Shown: positions 24,770 through 34,956 of the stretch, one piece after another
How the letters are laid out: each line of letters opens with the position of its first letter
How positions within the stretch are numbered: the first letter of the stretch is position 1
Assembly: GCA_017542245.1 (NCBI GenBank)
Contig: JAFXXN010000107.1
Span: forward strand, 1-64,000
DNA: 64,000 bases
Direction of reading: 5' to 3'
Origin: Lachnospiraceae bacterium
GTDB taxonomy: Bacteria; Bacillota; Clostridia; Lachnospirales; Lachnospiraceae
Program-made: the position numbers and the translations under genes
The notes under the pieces: model-generated
What the model was told of the DNA's origin: nothing
The model's input: the letters and a program-made list of their open reading frames with translations, nothing else
The model's database searches: none

Positions 24770-26086
24770 TCAGCCGGCTGCTTCTCCTCCATTCTGAGAT
24801 CCCTGAATAAACTCAACTTCATGTGCTACTTCTTCTATAGTCCAGTTATCAGTATCCGGTATCTTGCCTTTTACCAGATTCGGACGATTTGAAGGGCGTT
24901 TTACCAGGTTTAACTGCTTGCGTATAGCTGCAGTTTCTTTATCGTCAGCCGAACCTTTTCTTACAACAACTTCAGTACCGGGTGCGACATTATAGTATAT
25001 CCATCTTGCGTCCGGAACCGTGAGTCTGATGCAGCCATGTGATACGGCTTTTCCTAAATTATCGTAAGATGTGACTGTATAGTCTTTTGCATCAAATGAA
25101 TTATACAGAATGGAATGGAAATAAATCCTTCCCGTCAGTATGCTCCAGTACTGTCCATAACAGTTTGTTCCGTTAAAACGTTCATATCTTAATCTGTAAT
25201 TTTCCATTTTAAAGGTTCCTGTCGGTGTTGGTGTGGCTGATGCCCCGACTCCGCACAGCATATACCTTACAGGACGTACGTATTTTCCGTTTTCATCTTT
25301 AGTATAAGCCATAACTACTTTGTGATAAAGATCTACAACAAGTTTGTAAGTCCCCGGTTCCGGCATTGCCACGAGTTCGTCATATATCCCGTTATCACCT
25401 ACCAGTTCTTCAAAACTCATTTTTGTTGTCGGTGCAAGATCCTCAAACTTGGGATTTTCTATATCGAGTATATTCTCGTATACTTCAACCTCACATGTAT
25501 ACGTAATTCCGTTTTCACACTCGCAGGAAATAACCGCATTTCCTTTTCTCTTTGCGGTTACTACACCGTCAGCTGAAACTGAAGCTATCTTTTTTGAGGA
25601 AGATTTATATGATATTACTTTTGTTCCTTTTACTGTTAGGTTAAAACTGTTATTAACCCTTATTTTTTTCTTTGTTTCAGATAATTCCGGTTTCTTGACT
25701 TTTACATGACAGCTGTATGTTTCTCCGTCACATAAAGCATAGATATAAGCAAAACCTTCTCCGACTCCTGTTACTTTTCCTCTTTCAACAACAGCTATGT
25801 TCTCATCAGAAGATGACCAGATTACTTCTTTGTCAGTTCCCATGAGCTTAAGTCTAAAGGTTTTATCTATATACATTACTTTCACTGTGTGGTTAAGTTC
25901 TATCTTTTCTTCAGGAACACTTTCTTCTGCAGCTTCACTTTCAGTTACAGCTTCTTCCTCTTCTGTATCATTTACTTTTTCACTGTTATCCTTGTTTTTT
26001 CCCTTTGCGGATACTCTCGCACAGCATGGCAGAATAAGTACTAAAAGCAGCATACTAAGGATTGTCACCAGTATTTTTCTTTTCAT
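24770..26086 (-). CDS. Secreted L,D-transpeptidase with bacterial Ig-like domains
   Basis: A 438-residue protein. An N-terminal signal peptide (about 1-28, ending in a Cys-rich LPCCARVSA), an acidic linker, two Big2-type Ig-like domains (about 65-135 and 138-210, with IAVVERGKVTGVG and IASVSADGVVTAKRKG motifs), then a YkuD domain (about 235-385). The catalytic motif is SHGCIRL with Cys352. Such enzymes crosslink peptidoglycan through 3-3 bonds or attach proteins. The Ig-like part may bind the wall or act as a spacer. It could instead be a lipoprotein, but the lipobox is not canonical. Confidence 0.9.
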   Translation of the reverse strand: MKRKILVTILSMLLLVLILPCCARVSAKGKNKDNSEKVNDTEEEEAVTESEAAEESVPEEKIELNHTVKVMYIDKTFRLKLMGTDKEVIWSSSDENIAVVERGKVTGVGEGFAYIYALCDGETYSCHVKVKKPELSETKKKIRVNNSFNLTVKGTKVISYKSSSKKIASVSADGVVTAKRKGNAVISCECENGITYTCEVEVYENILDIENPKFEDLAPTTKMSFEELVGDNGIYDELVAMPEPGTYKLVVDLYHKVVMAYTKDENGKYVRPVRYMLCGVGASATPTPTGTFKMENYRLRYERFNGTNCYGQYWSILTGRIYFHSILYNSFDAKDYTVTSYDNLGKAVSHGCIRLTVPDARWIYYNVAPGTEVVVRKGSADDKETAAIRKQLNLVKRPSNRPNLVKGKIPDTDNWTIEEVAHEVEFIQGSQNGGEAAG

Positions 26087-26167
26087 AATTTCATTTACCT
26101 CTCCGAAATAATAAAAAATCCGTTACACATTATACCATATCTCATTCTGTTCTGACAATATTTTTTT

Positions 26168-26275
26168 CAATGCTCCGCATCTCATTTCAGTCAGGGCTTG
26201 ACCCCCGCCTGAAGCGAAGATATCCCCCACCTTCGCTACGCTAAGAGGTGGGGGATATCTTCAATTTTGTTATAT
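26168..26275 (+). repeat. Modular hairpin repeat, copy 3 (5' module deleted)
   Basis: It begins TCAATG and passes directly into CTCCGCATCTC, then carries both large hairpins and the TTTTGTTATA end of copy 2. The first module is missing, as if deleted between two ATG triplets. It lies downstream of the GH3 gene and upstream of the L,D-transpeptidase gene, where its hairpins could terminate GH3 transcription. Confidence 0.85.
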
Positions 26276-26277
26276 TA

Positions 26278-29043
26278 TCATATAAATGTAAATCTTACAC
26301 TCTCAATCTTTAATCCGTTTACTGGGGTAAATATCTTGAATACAGCATGTCTTGAATGAACAAAGATTTCTCTGTCCAATGTAACCGCTTTTCCTCCTGT
26401 ACCATTAAATGTATATACTCCGTATACTTTACCCATATAGAAGAGCGTTACCGGAAGCTGAGCCAGTTCCCCAAGATCCGACGATGCGGTTATTGCTATC
26501 TTGCACATTCCCATCGTCTCAAAATCAAGTCCGATAGAATACGATGTACCGGCAGTAAATACTTCTTTGCTCAGATCACAGGTATGATCAAGTCCGACGG
26601 CAACGAAATCAAGATCTTCATTCTCATCTTTAAAGTTTTCGTCAGGGTCTTCAAGTTCTATCTCCGCCTTATTTCCGTTAAGTCTCTCGAAAGCGTACAT
26701 GTTCATTGCCTGACCACATATATTTGCGGCACTTCTCTGAAGTTCTGCAATTGTCAGTTTCCCACAATCCAATGCTTCCTTAAGATTATCTCCATGCTTG
26801 TTCAGTGACGAATCCGGACATACCATATAAAGATCATTCTGAGCTCGTACCATTGCGGCAAAATTATTCTTTTCTCCCTCTCCGCCTTCTTCACTGGTCA
26901 TAGCCCACCAGTCGGTCATTACTATTCCTTTAAATCCCCACTGTTCACGGAGGATTGTTGTATTCAGATCATAGCAGCTTGATGTCCAAGTACCGTTTAA
27001 ACTTCCGTAAGTGGTCATAAACGAATCGGCAACACCCTCTTTTACAACCATTTCGAATGCTTTTAAATATATCTCTCTTAACGCACGTTCGGAAATGACT
27101 GAATCTATAAAGTGCCTCTTGGTTTCCTGATTGTTTCCCGCAAAATGCTTAACCGTTCCGGTAACACCTGCATAATGTAACCCCTTAAGTATTGCTGAAG
27201 CCATACTGCCGGTCACCAGAGGATCTTCTGAAAAATATTCAAAATTTCTTCCGTTGAGGGGATGTCTGTGAATATTCATACCCGGTCCCAAAAGGTTATC
27301 CACATTATTATTTACCATTTCAACCGATGTAAATTCATAAAGGGATTCCACCAGTTCAGTATTAAATGTAGATGCAATAAGAAATCCGTTTGGAAGTGAA
27401 AATGCCCTGGCTCCGGTATCAAGACGCATTCCCGAAGGACCGTCATCACAGCAGCATGCCGGAATTCCTTTCTCTGCCAGACTATCACTAACTCCGCCGT
27501 AAGCCGCAGCAGTACCCGGCGTTACCTTGGGGCTTCCCATTCCTTCGCCCCTTACTATAGATATAAGCTCATCTTCGGTTAACTGTGCGATAAAATCATC
27601 CATGGATACTTTACCGTTCTTTACATCAATAAGCTTATATCCCTTATCTCCTGTCATTTTCAGTTCTTCCGGAAGTCTGCTATCCCTTTTTTCGCTTTGT
27701 GATATCTTACGTACAGGTACTTTTTCTTTTATCATAAATGGGATGTCATCCGGCATATCACATACAACTGCCTTCATCCTGTCAAAACTTCTTACCGGAG
27801 CCATTGCGCTCTCCAGTTTTTCCAGACAAATGTTCTTCTCAACAACAAAGCTTCCTGAATAAACTGTTTTTCTTACATTTTCACCGGCAAGAACTGAATA
27901 TCCGCCCTTTTCCAATACCCATGCCGTTCCGAATCCTAAAGCTCCCGCGTCATCAAAAGAAGCAAAATTCTTATCTTCACAATTAAGAGTAACTGTCTGT
28001 TTTTCCCCGGGTTTCAATATTTCCGTTTTCGTAAAAGCCGTCAAAACTCTTGAAGGTTTTCCAAGTTTTCCCATAGGTGCGGAAACGAACTGCATCACAA
28101 CTTCTTTTCCCGGATAATTACCTATATTGGTAACTTCAACAACCTGTCTTATAGAAACATTTTTGCAGGTGATCTCTACCTTAATATCTACCGGTTCAAT
28201 GCTGAATTCGGTATATGAAAGTCCGTACCCGAACGGAAACTGCACCTTATCCTTTGCCGCAGTTTCAAAATATCTGTATCCGACATATATGTCCTCTTCG
28301 TAAAACAGATCTTTCGTTCTTCCGAAAGTACACGATGAAGGATAATCTTCGAGTTCATAAGCAACAGAAACAGGAAGATGCCCTGAAGGAGTGACGTCTC
28401 CCATCAACACCTTTGCAGTGCCATATCCTCCTTCCATTCCTCCCTGCCATGCAATGAGTACTGCGTCCGGAGATACTTCATCTATAAAGGAAAAATCGAT
28501 AATATTTCCGATGTTTAAAACTACAGCCATCTTGTCAAAGGCTTTACGGACTTTCTTCAAGGTGGAAAGTTCCTCGCTGTAGAGCCTGAATGCTCCTTCT
28601 TTATCAACATTATCCTGATCTTCCCCGGCTGTTCTTGCTATAATAACAATAGCCATGTCGGAATTTGCTGCCGCATCCTGAACATCCTTTTCACATATGT
28701 CCATTTCTTTTTGTGACCAAGGATCTGCACCCCAGCCGCATCCTGTTTCAAGAGGATTTTCGTTGTCCCATTCCAGATAAGTCTTCTTCAATGGTTCATA
28801 GATTTTTATATCGCTTCTCTCTTCCAATGCTTCAAGAATACCGGTAACCTTTTTAACATTTACCATACCTCCGGAACCCAGTCCGCTCTTATAATAATGA
28901 AACTGCATTCTTCCAAATACAGAAACCATAAAATCTTTTTTTACAGGAAGAACTTCATTATCATTTTTTAAGAGTATCTGCCCTTCAGTAATAGTATCAA
29001 TAGCTGTATTCTTGTAAGCATCAAAATCAAGTACGTATTTCAT
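26278..29043 (-). CDS. Glycoside hydrolase family 3 beta-glucosidase, circularly permuted type
   Basis: A 921-residue cytoplasmic enzyme without a signal peptide. The usual C-terminal GH3 domains come first (about 1-400: LLKNDNEVLPV, VVIARTAGEDQD, fibronectin-like domain with FPFGYGLSYTEF and KEVVMQF), and the catalytic TIM-barrel domain follows (about 485-780: CCDDGPSGMRL, GPGMNIHRHPLNGRNFEYF, TVKHFAGNNQE). The catalytic nucleophile is Asp711 in IVMTDWW. This permuted order is known from rumen Butyrivibrio and Ruminococcus albus beta-glucosidases. A C-terminal carbohydrate-binding-like sandwich ends the protein. The likely substrates are beta-glucosides such as cellobiose. Confidence 0.92.
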   Translation of the reverse strand: MKYVLDFDAYKNTAIDTITEGQILLKNDNEVLPVKKDFMVSVFGRMQFHYYKSGLGSGGMVNVKKVTGILEALEERSDIKIYEPLKKTYLEWDNENPLETGCGWGADPWSQKEMDICEKDVQDAAANSDMAIVIIARTAGEDQDNVDKEGAFRLYSEELSTLKKVRKAFDKMAVVLNIGNIIDFSFIDEVSPDAVLIAWQGGMEGGYGTAKVLMGDVTPSGHLPVSVAYELEDYPSSCTFGRTKDLFYEEDIYVGYRYFETAAKDKVQFPFGYGLSYTEFSIEPVDIKVEITCKNVSIRQVVEVTNIGNYPGKEVVMQFVSAPMGKLGKPSRVLTAFTKTEILKPGEKQTVTLNCEDKNFASFDDAGALGFGTAWVLEKGGYSVLAGENVRKTVYSGSFVVEKNICLEKLESAMAPVRSFDRMKAVVCDMPDDIPFMIKEKVPVRKISQSEKRDSRLPEELKMTGDKGYKLIDVKNGKVSMDDFIAQLTEDELISIVRGEGMGSPKVTPGTAAAYGGVSDSLAEKGIPACCCDDGPSGMRLDTGARAFSLPNGFLIASTFNTELVESLYEFTSVEMVNNNVDNLLGPGMNIHRHPLNGRNFEYFSEDPLVTGSMASAILKGLHYAGVTGTVKHFAGNNQETKRHFIDSVISERALREIYLKAFEMVVKEGVADSFMTTYGSLNGTWTSSCYDLNTTILREQWGFKGIVMTDWWAMTSEEGGEGEKNNFAAMVRAQNDLYMVCPDSSLNKHGDNLKEALDCGKLTIAELQRSAANICGQAMNMYAFERLNGNKAEIELEDPDENFKDENEDLDFVAVGLDHTCDLSKEVFTAGTSYSIGLDFETMGMCKIAITASSDLGELAQLPVTLFYMGKVYGVYTFNGTGGKAVTLDREIFVHSRHAVFKIFTPVNGLKIESVRFTFI

Positions 29044-29166
29044 TTTATCCTCCCAAATATATCATATAAGTATAAAACCGGACCCGGATTGCAGAATCAT
29101 GTCAAAATAATGATAGTATAATTATCTTGAAAATCAATGTATTAAAGTGTAAAAAAATAAACAAAA

Positions 29167-29186
29167 ACCCGGGATAACTCCCGGGT
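29167..29186 (-). terminator. Terminator of the ATP synthase operon
   Basis: ACCCGGGA (29167-29174) pairs with TCCCGGGT (29179-29186); on the minus strand TTTTTGTTTATTTTTTT follows. It lies 22 bases after atpC. Confidence 0.92.
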
Positions 29187-29208
29187 ATATCGTCTGGAAT
29201 TTCAGGCT

Positions 29209-29640
29209 TCAGATATCAACTCTCTTTGCTGCAGACTGATTTCTGTTGTTCGGTTTTAAAGTATTAACTGCTTTTGCGATAGCTATCTGAGTTTTCATAA
29301 AATCAACCCTTGCTTTTCTTTCCTCTTCCTCTATCCTCTCTTCATATTCTCTTCTGCGCTCCATCTCAGAATCCCATTCATCGGGATCTATAGCTGATTC
29401 GCATAAAAGTCTGGCATCATTTTTTGAAATATCAAACATACCTTTGGATATTATGCATGTTTTCTTTTCTCCGCTCGGCAATGTGAAATTAACCGTCCCG
29501 TCTCCTAAAACTGCTGTCATTGCAGGATGATTTGCCATAACTCCTATCATACCGTCACTTATAGGAAGGACAACCGATACGCAGTCTCCTTTATAGAACG
29601 GACGTTCCGGAGACAGTATTTCCAAATGGAACGTATTCAT
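29209..29640 (-). CDS. atpC: ATP synthase F1 epsilon subunit
   Basis: A 143-residue epsilon subunit: an N-terminal beta-sandwich (FHLEILSPERPFYKGDCVSV, GMIGVMANHPAMTAVLGDG) and a C-terminal helical hairpin (about 90-135), rich in Glu and Arg. It joins the F1 head to the c-ring and can inhibit hydrolysis. It is the last gene of the operon, 68 bases after atpD. Confidence 0.94.
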   Translation of the reverse strand: MNTFHLEILSPERPFYKGDCVSVVLPISDGMIGVMANHPAMTAVLGDGTVNFTLPSGEKKTCIISKGMFDISKNDARLLCESAIDPDEWDSEMERRREYEERIEEEERKARVDFMKTQIAIAKAVNTLKPNNRNQSAAKRVDI

Positions 29641-29708
29641 GATTTATCATCCTCCCTTTTCACATCTCTTAATAATTATAATAATCAATTCTTCATTTCA
29701 CAGGCAAT

Positions 29709-31199
<1,491 letters not shown>

Positions 31200-32087
31200 T
31201 TATGACTTTTTCTGTTTTTTCCTCAATGCCCTTGTTCCGGATGTAAGTTCCGTCATTTCTCTTGTAATGGCAGTCTGACGTATCCTGTTATATTCCTGCC
31301 TAAGCTTTTTCAGCATATCCTCGGCATTATTTCCGGCAGTATTCATCGCAGCCATACGTGCATTCTGTTCACTGCAGTAACTTTCAACCAGTACACTGTA
31401 TATAAATCCTGTGATAAGACTCGGAACTATACCGTCCAATACAGAAGCCGGATCAGGATGATACTCTTTTCCGAAAGGTATCTCGAAATCATTTGAGTCA
31501 TAGTATTGACTTGCATTTAACGGCAGAAGACTTACACTCTTACATTCTTCCGGTTTTCCTGTCATATAATGAGTGTATATAATATCAATCTCATCAACAA
31601 GATCGTTATTATAGTATTCCAAAAGGTCGGCACATATCTTTCTTGCCTTCCAGATAGTAGGAAACGCGGCAGTATAATTAAAGTTCTCAGCCACACGGAA
31701 TTTTCCGTTACCGAAATAGTTCTTCCCATATTCTCCAATAGGAAACACTATCATGTCATCATGCTCAGTAAGCAGTTTCTCTGCAGCTTTTATCGCTGTA
31801 TGATTGTAGCTTCCGCTTAATCCCTTATCCGAAGTGATCAAAAGAAGTGCCCTGCCTACTATACCATCATTATCAAGTATCTGAAAATACCTGTTTTTAT
31901 TCTCAGGTATATAGTGAAGCAGTTCTCCTATCTCTTCACGCAGTGCAATAAAATATGGAGCAGTTTTTTCTATCTCTCGCTTTGCTTTCCGCATCTTAAC
32001 GGAGGATATCATATACATGGCATCGGTAACTTTCTTCGTTTCCGAAATACTGTTTATTCTTGTTTTTATTTCAGCAGCGTCTGACAT
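31200..32087 (-). CDS. atpG: ATP synthase F1 gamma subunit
   Basis: A 295-residue gamma subunit with long N- and C-terminal helices that form the rotor coiled coil (INSISETKKVTDAMYMISSVKMRKA; the end EMTELTSGTRAL). The central Rossmann-like part has ITSDKGLSGSYN. The family usually has AITKELxEIVxGAxAL at the C-terminus; here the segment reads AITREMTELTSGTRAL, so the pattern is kept. It lies between the alpha and beta genes as usual. Confidence 0.96.
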   Translation of the reverse strand: MSDAAEIKTRINSISETKKVTDAMYMISSVKMRKAKREIEKTAPYFIALREEIGELLHYIPENKNRYFQILDNDGIVGRALLLITSDKGLSGSYNHTAIKAAEKLLTEHDDMIVFPIGEYGKNYFGNGKFRVAENFNYTAAFPTIWKARKICADLLEYYNNDLVDEIDIIYTHYMTGKPEECKSVSLLPLNASQYYDSNDFEIPFGKEYHPDPASVLDGIVPSLITGFIYSVLVESYCSEQNARMAAMNTAGNNAEDMLKKLRQEYNRIRQTAITREMTELTSGTRALRKKQKKS

Positions 32088-32139
32088 ATATAAATCCTCA
32101 GGTTATAAACTCATATTTTCTTTAAACAGTAAAAGTATA

Positions 32140-33939
32140 CTATTTGTTTTTTTCCGTTTTGTTATATTTCTTAAAGAATTCCTTTGCAGCAGTCAGAACT
32201 TTCTTTTTCATTTTATCAGAATAAACTTTTTTATGTTCTATACTCATACAAAGGTTTGCGTTGGTCTCATCAAACCACTTAAGTAATTCGTTTTTTACGG
32301 CAGGTATGTCCTTTACCGGGATATTGATAAACATTTTTTCTCTGGCACACAAAAGAAGTATCACCTGTTCGTGTAGCGACAGAGGCGTCTGATTAGGCTG
32401 TTTCAGTAACTGCATCAATCCTGCACCATATTTCAACTGTTTTAGGGTTTGTTCATCCAGGTCACTTCCAAACTGAGAAAATACCTGCATCTCACGGTAT
32501 TGAGCAAGATCAAGTCTTATGCTTCCGACTGATTTCTTCATTACGTTTGTCTGAGCTGCTCCGCCTACACGGGATACCGAAAGACCTACATTCACAGCCG
32601 GTCTCTGTCCGGAATAGAACAGCTCACTGTCAAGAAAGATCTGTCCGTCAGTAATAGATATAATATTTGTGGGAATATATGCCGAAACATCTCCTGCCTG
32701 AGTTTCAACTATAGGAAGTGCAGTCATGCTTCCGCCGCCTTTTTCATCCGAAAGCTGGGCTGATCGTTCCAAAAGTCTTGAATGCAGATAGAAAACGTCT
32801 CCGGGATAAGCCTCTCTTCCCGGAGCCCTCTCCAGTAAAAGGCTTATAGTTCTGTAAGCTACCGCATGTTTTGAAAGATCATCATAAATTATCAGTGTAT
32901 CCCGTCCATGATTCATAAAATACTCGGCAACCGCACACCCCGAATAAGGAGCAATGTACTGAAGCGAAGCGGCATCACTTGCCGGTGATGAAACGATAAC
33001 GGTATAATCCATGGCGCCGTTCTTTTTCAGAATATTTACAACTTTCGCAACCGAGCTGGCTTTCTGGCTTATTGCCACATAGACGCAGACTACATCTTTT
33101 CCTTTCTGATTCAGGATAGTATCTATTGCTACCGATGTCTTTCCTGTCTGTCGATCTCCTATAATAAGTTCTCTTTGTCCACGCCCTATCGGGAACATAG
33201 AATCTATTGTGAGGATTCCTGTTTCCATAGGAGTACAGACTGATTTTCTGTCAATAATCCCCGGTGCGGGTTTCTCTATCGGATAGTATTTTTTCGCACC
33301 GATAGGCGGTCCTCCATCTATCGGTTTACCTAACGGGTCTATCATTCTTCCAAGTATTCTGGTGCTTATGGGAATACCTGCAGTACGACCGGTCCTCACA
33401 ACTCTTGAGCCTTCCGTGATATCAGATGCATCTGCAAACAGAATTATACCGGTAGTCCCATCAGTCCTGATATCCTGAACCATGCCCTTTACGCCGCTGT
33501 CAAAAAGCACTATCTCTCCATATGCTGCTTCCCGAAGCCCGTTTATAACCGCTATGCCGTCTCCGACTGTTACAACCTCTCCTACCTGCTGATATCCCGT
33601 ATCCAGTTCAAAACCTTCTATATCATCTTTTATAAGAGATATTATGTTCTTAAATTCATTCTCTTTCGGAAGTTTCTGGATAGATTTTCTCAGTTGTCTG
33701 ATCCTGCCAAGTGTTGTCCAGTCATAGTTGTCGTCACCAACAAATATATTAAAACCATCCACAGCCGAAGGATCTTTTTTTATAACGATCTCTACGGAAT
33801 CTGCATTATATTTTTCCATGAAGAACTTTTCAAGTCTTTTCTGCTGATCCTCATCCGGAGGATAAACACAGCGGATTTCCACCTTTAACGGCAGATCTTT
33901 TTGTTCTTCATTCTCGTCAAGAGTATCTTCAAACTTCAT
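32140..33939 (-). CDS. atpA: ATP synthase alpha subunit with N-terminal delta-subunit domain
   Basis: A 599-residue protein, about 100 longer than normal alpha. Residues 96-599 are a standard alpha subunit (IISLIKDDIEGFE, GDRQTGKTS at 261-269, SxSRVGGAAQ near the end). Residues 16-90 look like the C-terminal domain of the delta (OSCP) subunit: VEIRCVYPPDEDQQKRLEKF, then IVIKKDPSAVDGF, then GRIRQLRKSI. In delta this part binds the b stalk. No separate delta gene occurs, and its N-terminal six-helix domain is missing. The start at 33939 is chosen because GAGG lies 7-8 bases upstream; a TTG at 33978 is possible but lacks a site. Confidence 0.9.
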   Translation of the reverse strand: MKFEDTLDENEEQKDLPLKVEIRCVYPPDEDQQKRLEKFFMEKYNADSVEIVIKKDPSAVDGFNIFVGDDNYDWTTLGRIRQLRKSIQKLPKENEFKNIISLIKDDIEGFELDTGYQQVGEVVTVGDGIAVINGLREAAYGEIVLFDSGVKGMVQDIRTDGTTGIILFADASDITEGSRVVRTGRTAGIPISTRILGRMIDPLGKPIDGGPPIGAKKYYPIEKPAPGIIDRKSVCTPMETGILTIDSMFPIGRGQRELIIGDRQTGKTSVAIDTILNQKGKDVVCVYVAISQKASSVAKVVNILKKNGAMDYTVIVSSPASDAASLQYIAPYSGCAVAEYFMNHGRDTLIIYDDLSKHAVAYRTISLLLERAPGREAYPGDVFYLHSRLLERSAQLSDEKGGGSMTALPIVETQAGDVSAYIPTNIISITDGQIFLDSELFYSGQRPAVNVGLSVSRVGGAAQTNVMKKSVGSIRLDLAQYREMQVFSQFGSDLDEQTLKQLKYGAGLMQLLKQPNQTPLSLHEQVILLLCAREKMFINIPVKDIPAVKNELLKWFDETNANLCMSIEHKKVYSDKMKKKVLTAAKEFFKKYNKTEKNK

Positions 33940-33996
33940 AAAATACCTCATATATCTTTTGAGAATCAGATCTGTCAAGCTTTTTAACTAACAGAT

Positions 33997-34491
33997 TTAT
34001 ACATCTGCAGACACAGATTTTTTTAGAAAATCATCATATAGCTCATGTGTCCTTTCAGCCGATGCACTTTCGGTAAGCAGTTTCTGAGTTGCTTCAACTA
34101 CAAGCTCTCCTATCTCTGTCTGAGCGGAATCAAGTATCTGTATCTTTCTTTCTTCAGCAACTTCCTCTGCTTCCATTATGATAGCAGCTGCTTTTTCCTT
34201 TGCTGTATCTATGTATTCTTTTGCTGTCTCAGCTGTCTCCGTCTTAGCCTTCTGTTTCATCTCAGCTATCTCTTCATCAGCGTCTTTCAGCTTCTTTTCA
34301 TATTCATTCTTCAGATTTTCATTTTCTATATGCTTTTCATTAATTATCTTCTGTTGGTCCTCAAAATATTTCTGCCTTTCGGCAATAAACTTTTTTACAG
34401 GCTTAAAAAGCAGAAGAGTCAATCCTCCTGCAAGTATCACGAAATTAAGCATATGAAGAAGTATCTGCACAAAATCAATATTAAGCGGCAT
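33997..34491 (-). CDS. atpF: ATP synthase Fo b subunit
   Basis: A 164-residue b subunit with one N-terminal membrane helix (about 10-27, LLHMLNFVILAGGLTLLLF) and a long charged helix to the C-terminus that forms the peripheral stalk. FKPVKKFIAERQKYFEDQ is typical of the membrane exit. It lies between the c and alpha genes, where b and delta normally lie. Its stop is 57 bases before the fused alpha gene, leaving no room for a separate delta. Confidence 0.94.
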   Translation of the reverse strand: MPLNIDFVQILLHMLNFVILAGGLTLLLFKPVKKFIAERQKYFEDQQKIINEKHIENENLKNEYEKKLKDADEEIAEMKQKAKTETAETAKEYIDTAKEKAAAIIMEAEEVAEERKIQILDSAQTEIGELVVEATQKLLTESASAERTHELYDDFLKKSVSADV

Positions 34492-34543
34492 ATCTTTCCT
34501 CCAAATCTACATGACTGCTATAAAACTGTTTCGTTCGAATTGT

Positions 34544-34906
34544 TTACAGTACGAAAATAATCAGGATTGCTATGATCAATGCATAGATGATAGCGGTCTC
34601 TATGAATACAAGTCCCAGCATCATGGTCGAATTTATCTTTCCGGCTATTTCAGGCTGGCGAGCCATACTTTCGGTACTCTTTGCTACAGCTATTCCCATG
34701 CCTAAAGCTCCTGCTGCCGCTGCTAATCCTACAACTATTCCTGCTGCTATAGCCTTCTCTCCTGTACTGTCAGCTCCGGTTGCCTCAACCGTTGTTTCTT
34801 CTCCCTCGGCGTGTACCTCGACATTGCCGCTGAAAAACAGCATTAAACTAAAAACTGCAATAAATGCCAATGCCAATGTTCCTGAAAATAATCTTCTGTT
34901 TCTCAT
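34544..34906 (-). CDS. atpE: ATP synthase Fo c subunit with extra N-terminal segment
   Basis: A 120-residue protein; a normal c subunit has 70-90. The c hairpin is residues 50-120: first helix with GLAAAAGALGMGIA, the MARQPE loop at 81-86, and the second helix with the ion-binding Glu103 in LVFIETAIIY. Before it lies an extra hydrophobic stretch (6-27) and VHAEG, which resembles a cleavable signal peptide, then an acidic linker. The sodium ligand Gln of Ilyobacter-type rings is Met70 here, so protons are the more likely ion. Confidence 0.93.
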   Translation of the reverse strand: MRNRRLFSGTLALAFIAVFSLMLFFSGNVEVHAEGEETTVEATGADSTGEKAIAAGIVVGLAAAAGALGMGIAVAKSTESMARQPEIAGKINSTMMLGLVFIETAIIYALIIAILIIFVL

Positions 34907-34956
34907 AAATAATTCTCCAATCGTCTATACGTTTATATAATAATCCGGGTAATTTC

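Noticed and set aside
24761-24772. Fifth copy of the modular repeat at CAATGTCACCTC
   Set aside because: Only 12-13 bases match and they overlap the stop of the L,D-transpeptidase gene; chance or a small relic cannot be told apart.
33940-33978. TTG-initiated extension of the alpha fusion by 13 residues
   Set aside because: No ribosome site before TTG; GAGG stands correctly before ATG 33939.
34045-34560. Plus-strand open frame of 171 codons in the ATP synthase operon
   Set aside because: Fully antisense to atpF; Phe/Cys/Leu-rich shadow of a Lys/Glu-rich helix.
34544-34906. Sodium-dependent ATP synthase
   Set aside because: The key Gln of the first helix is Met70 and the second-helix ESTG motif reads ETAI, so sodium binding is not supported.
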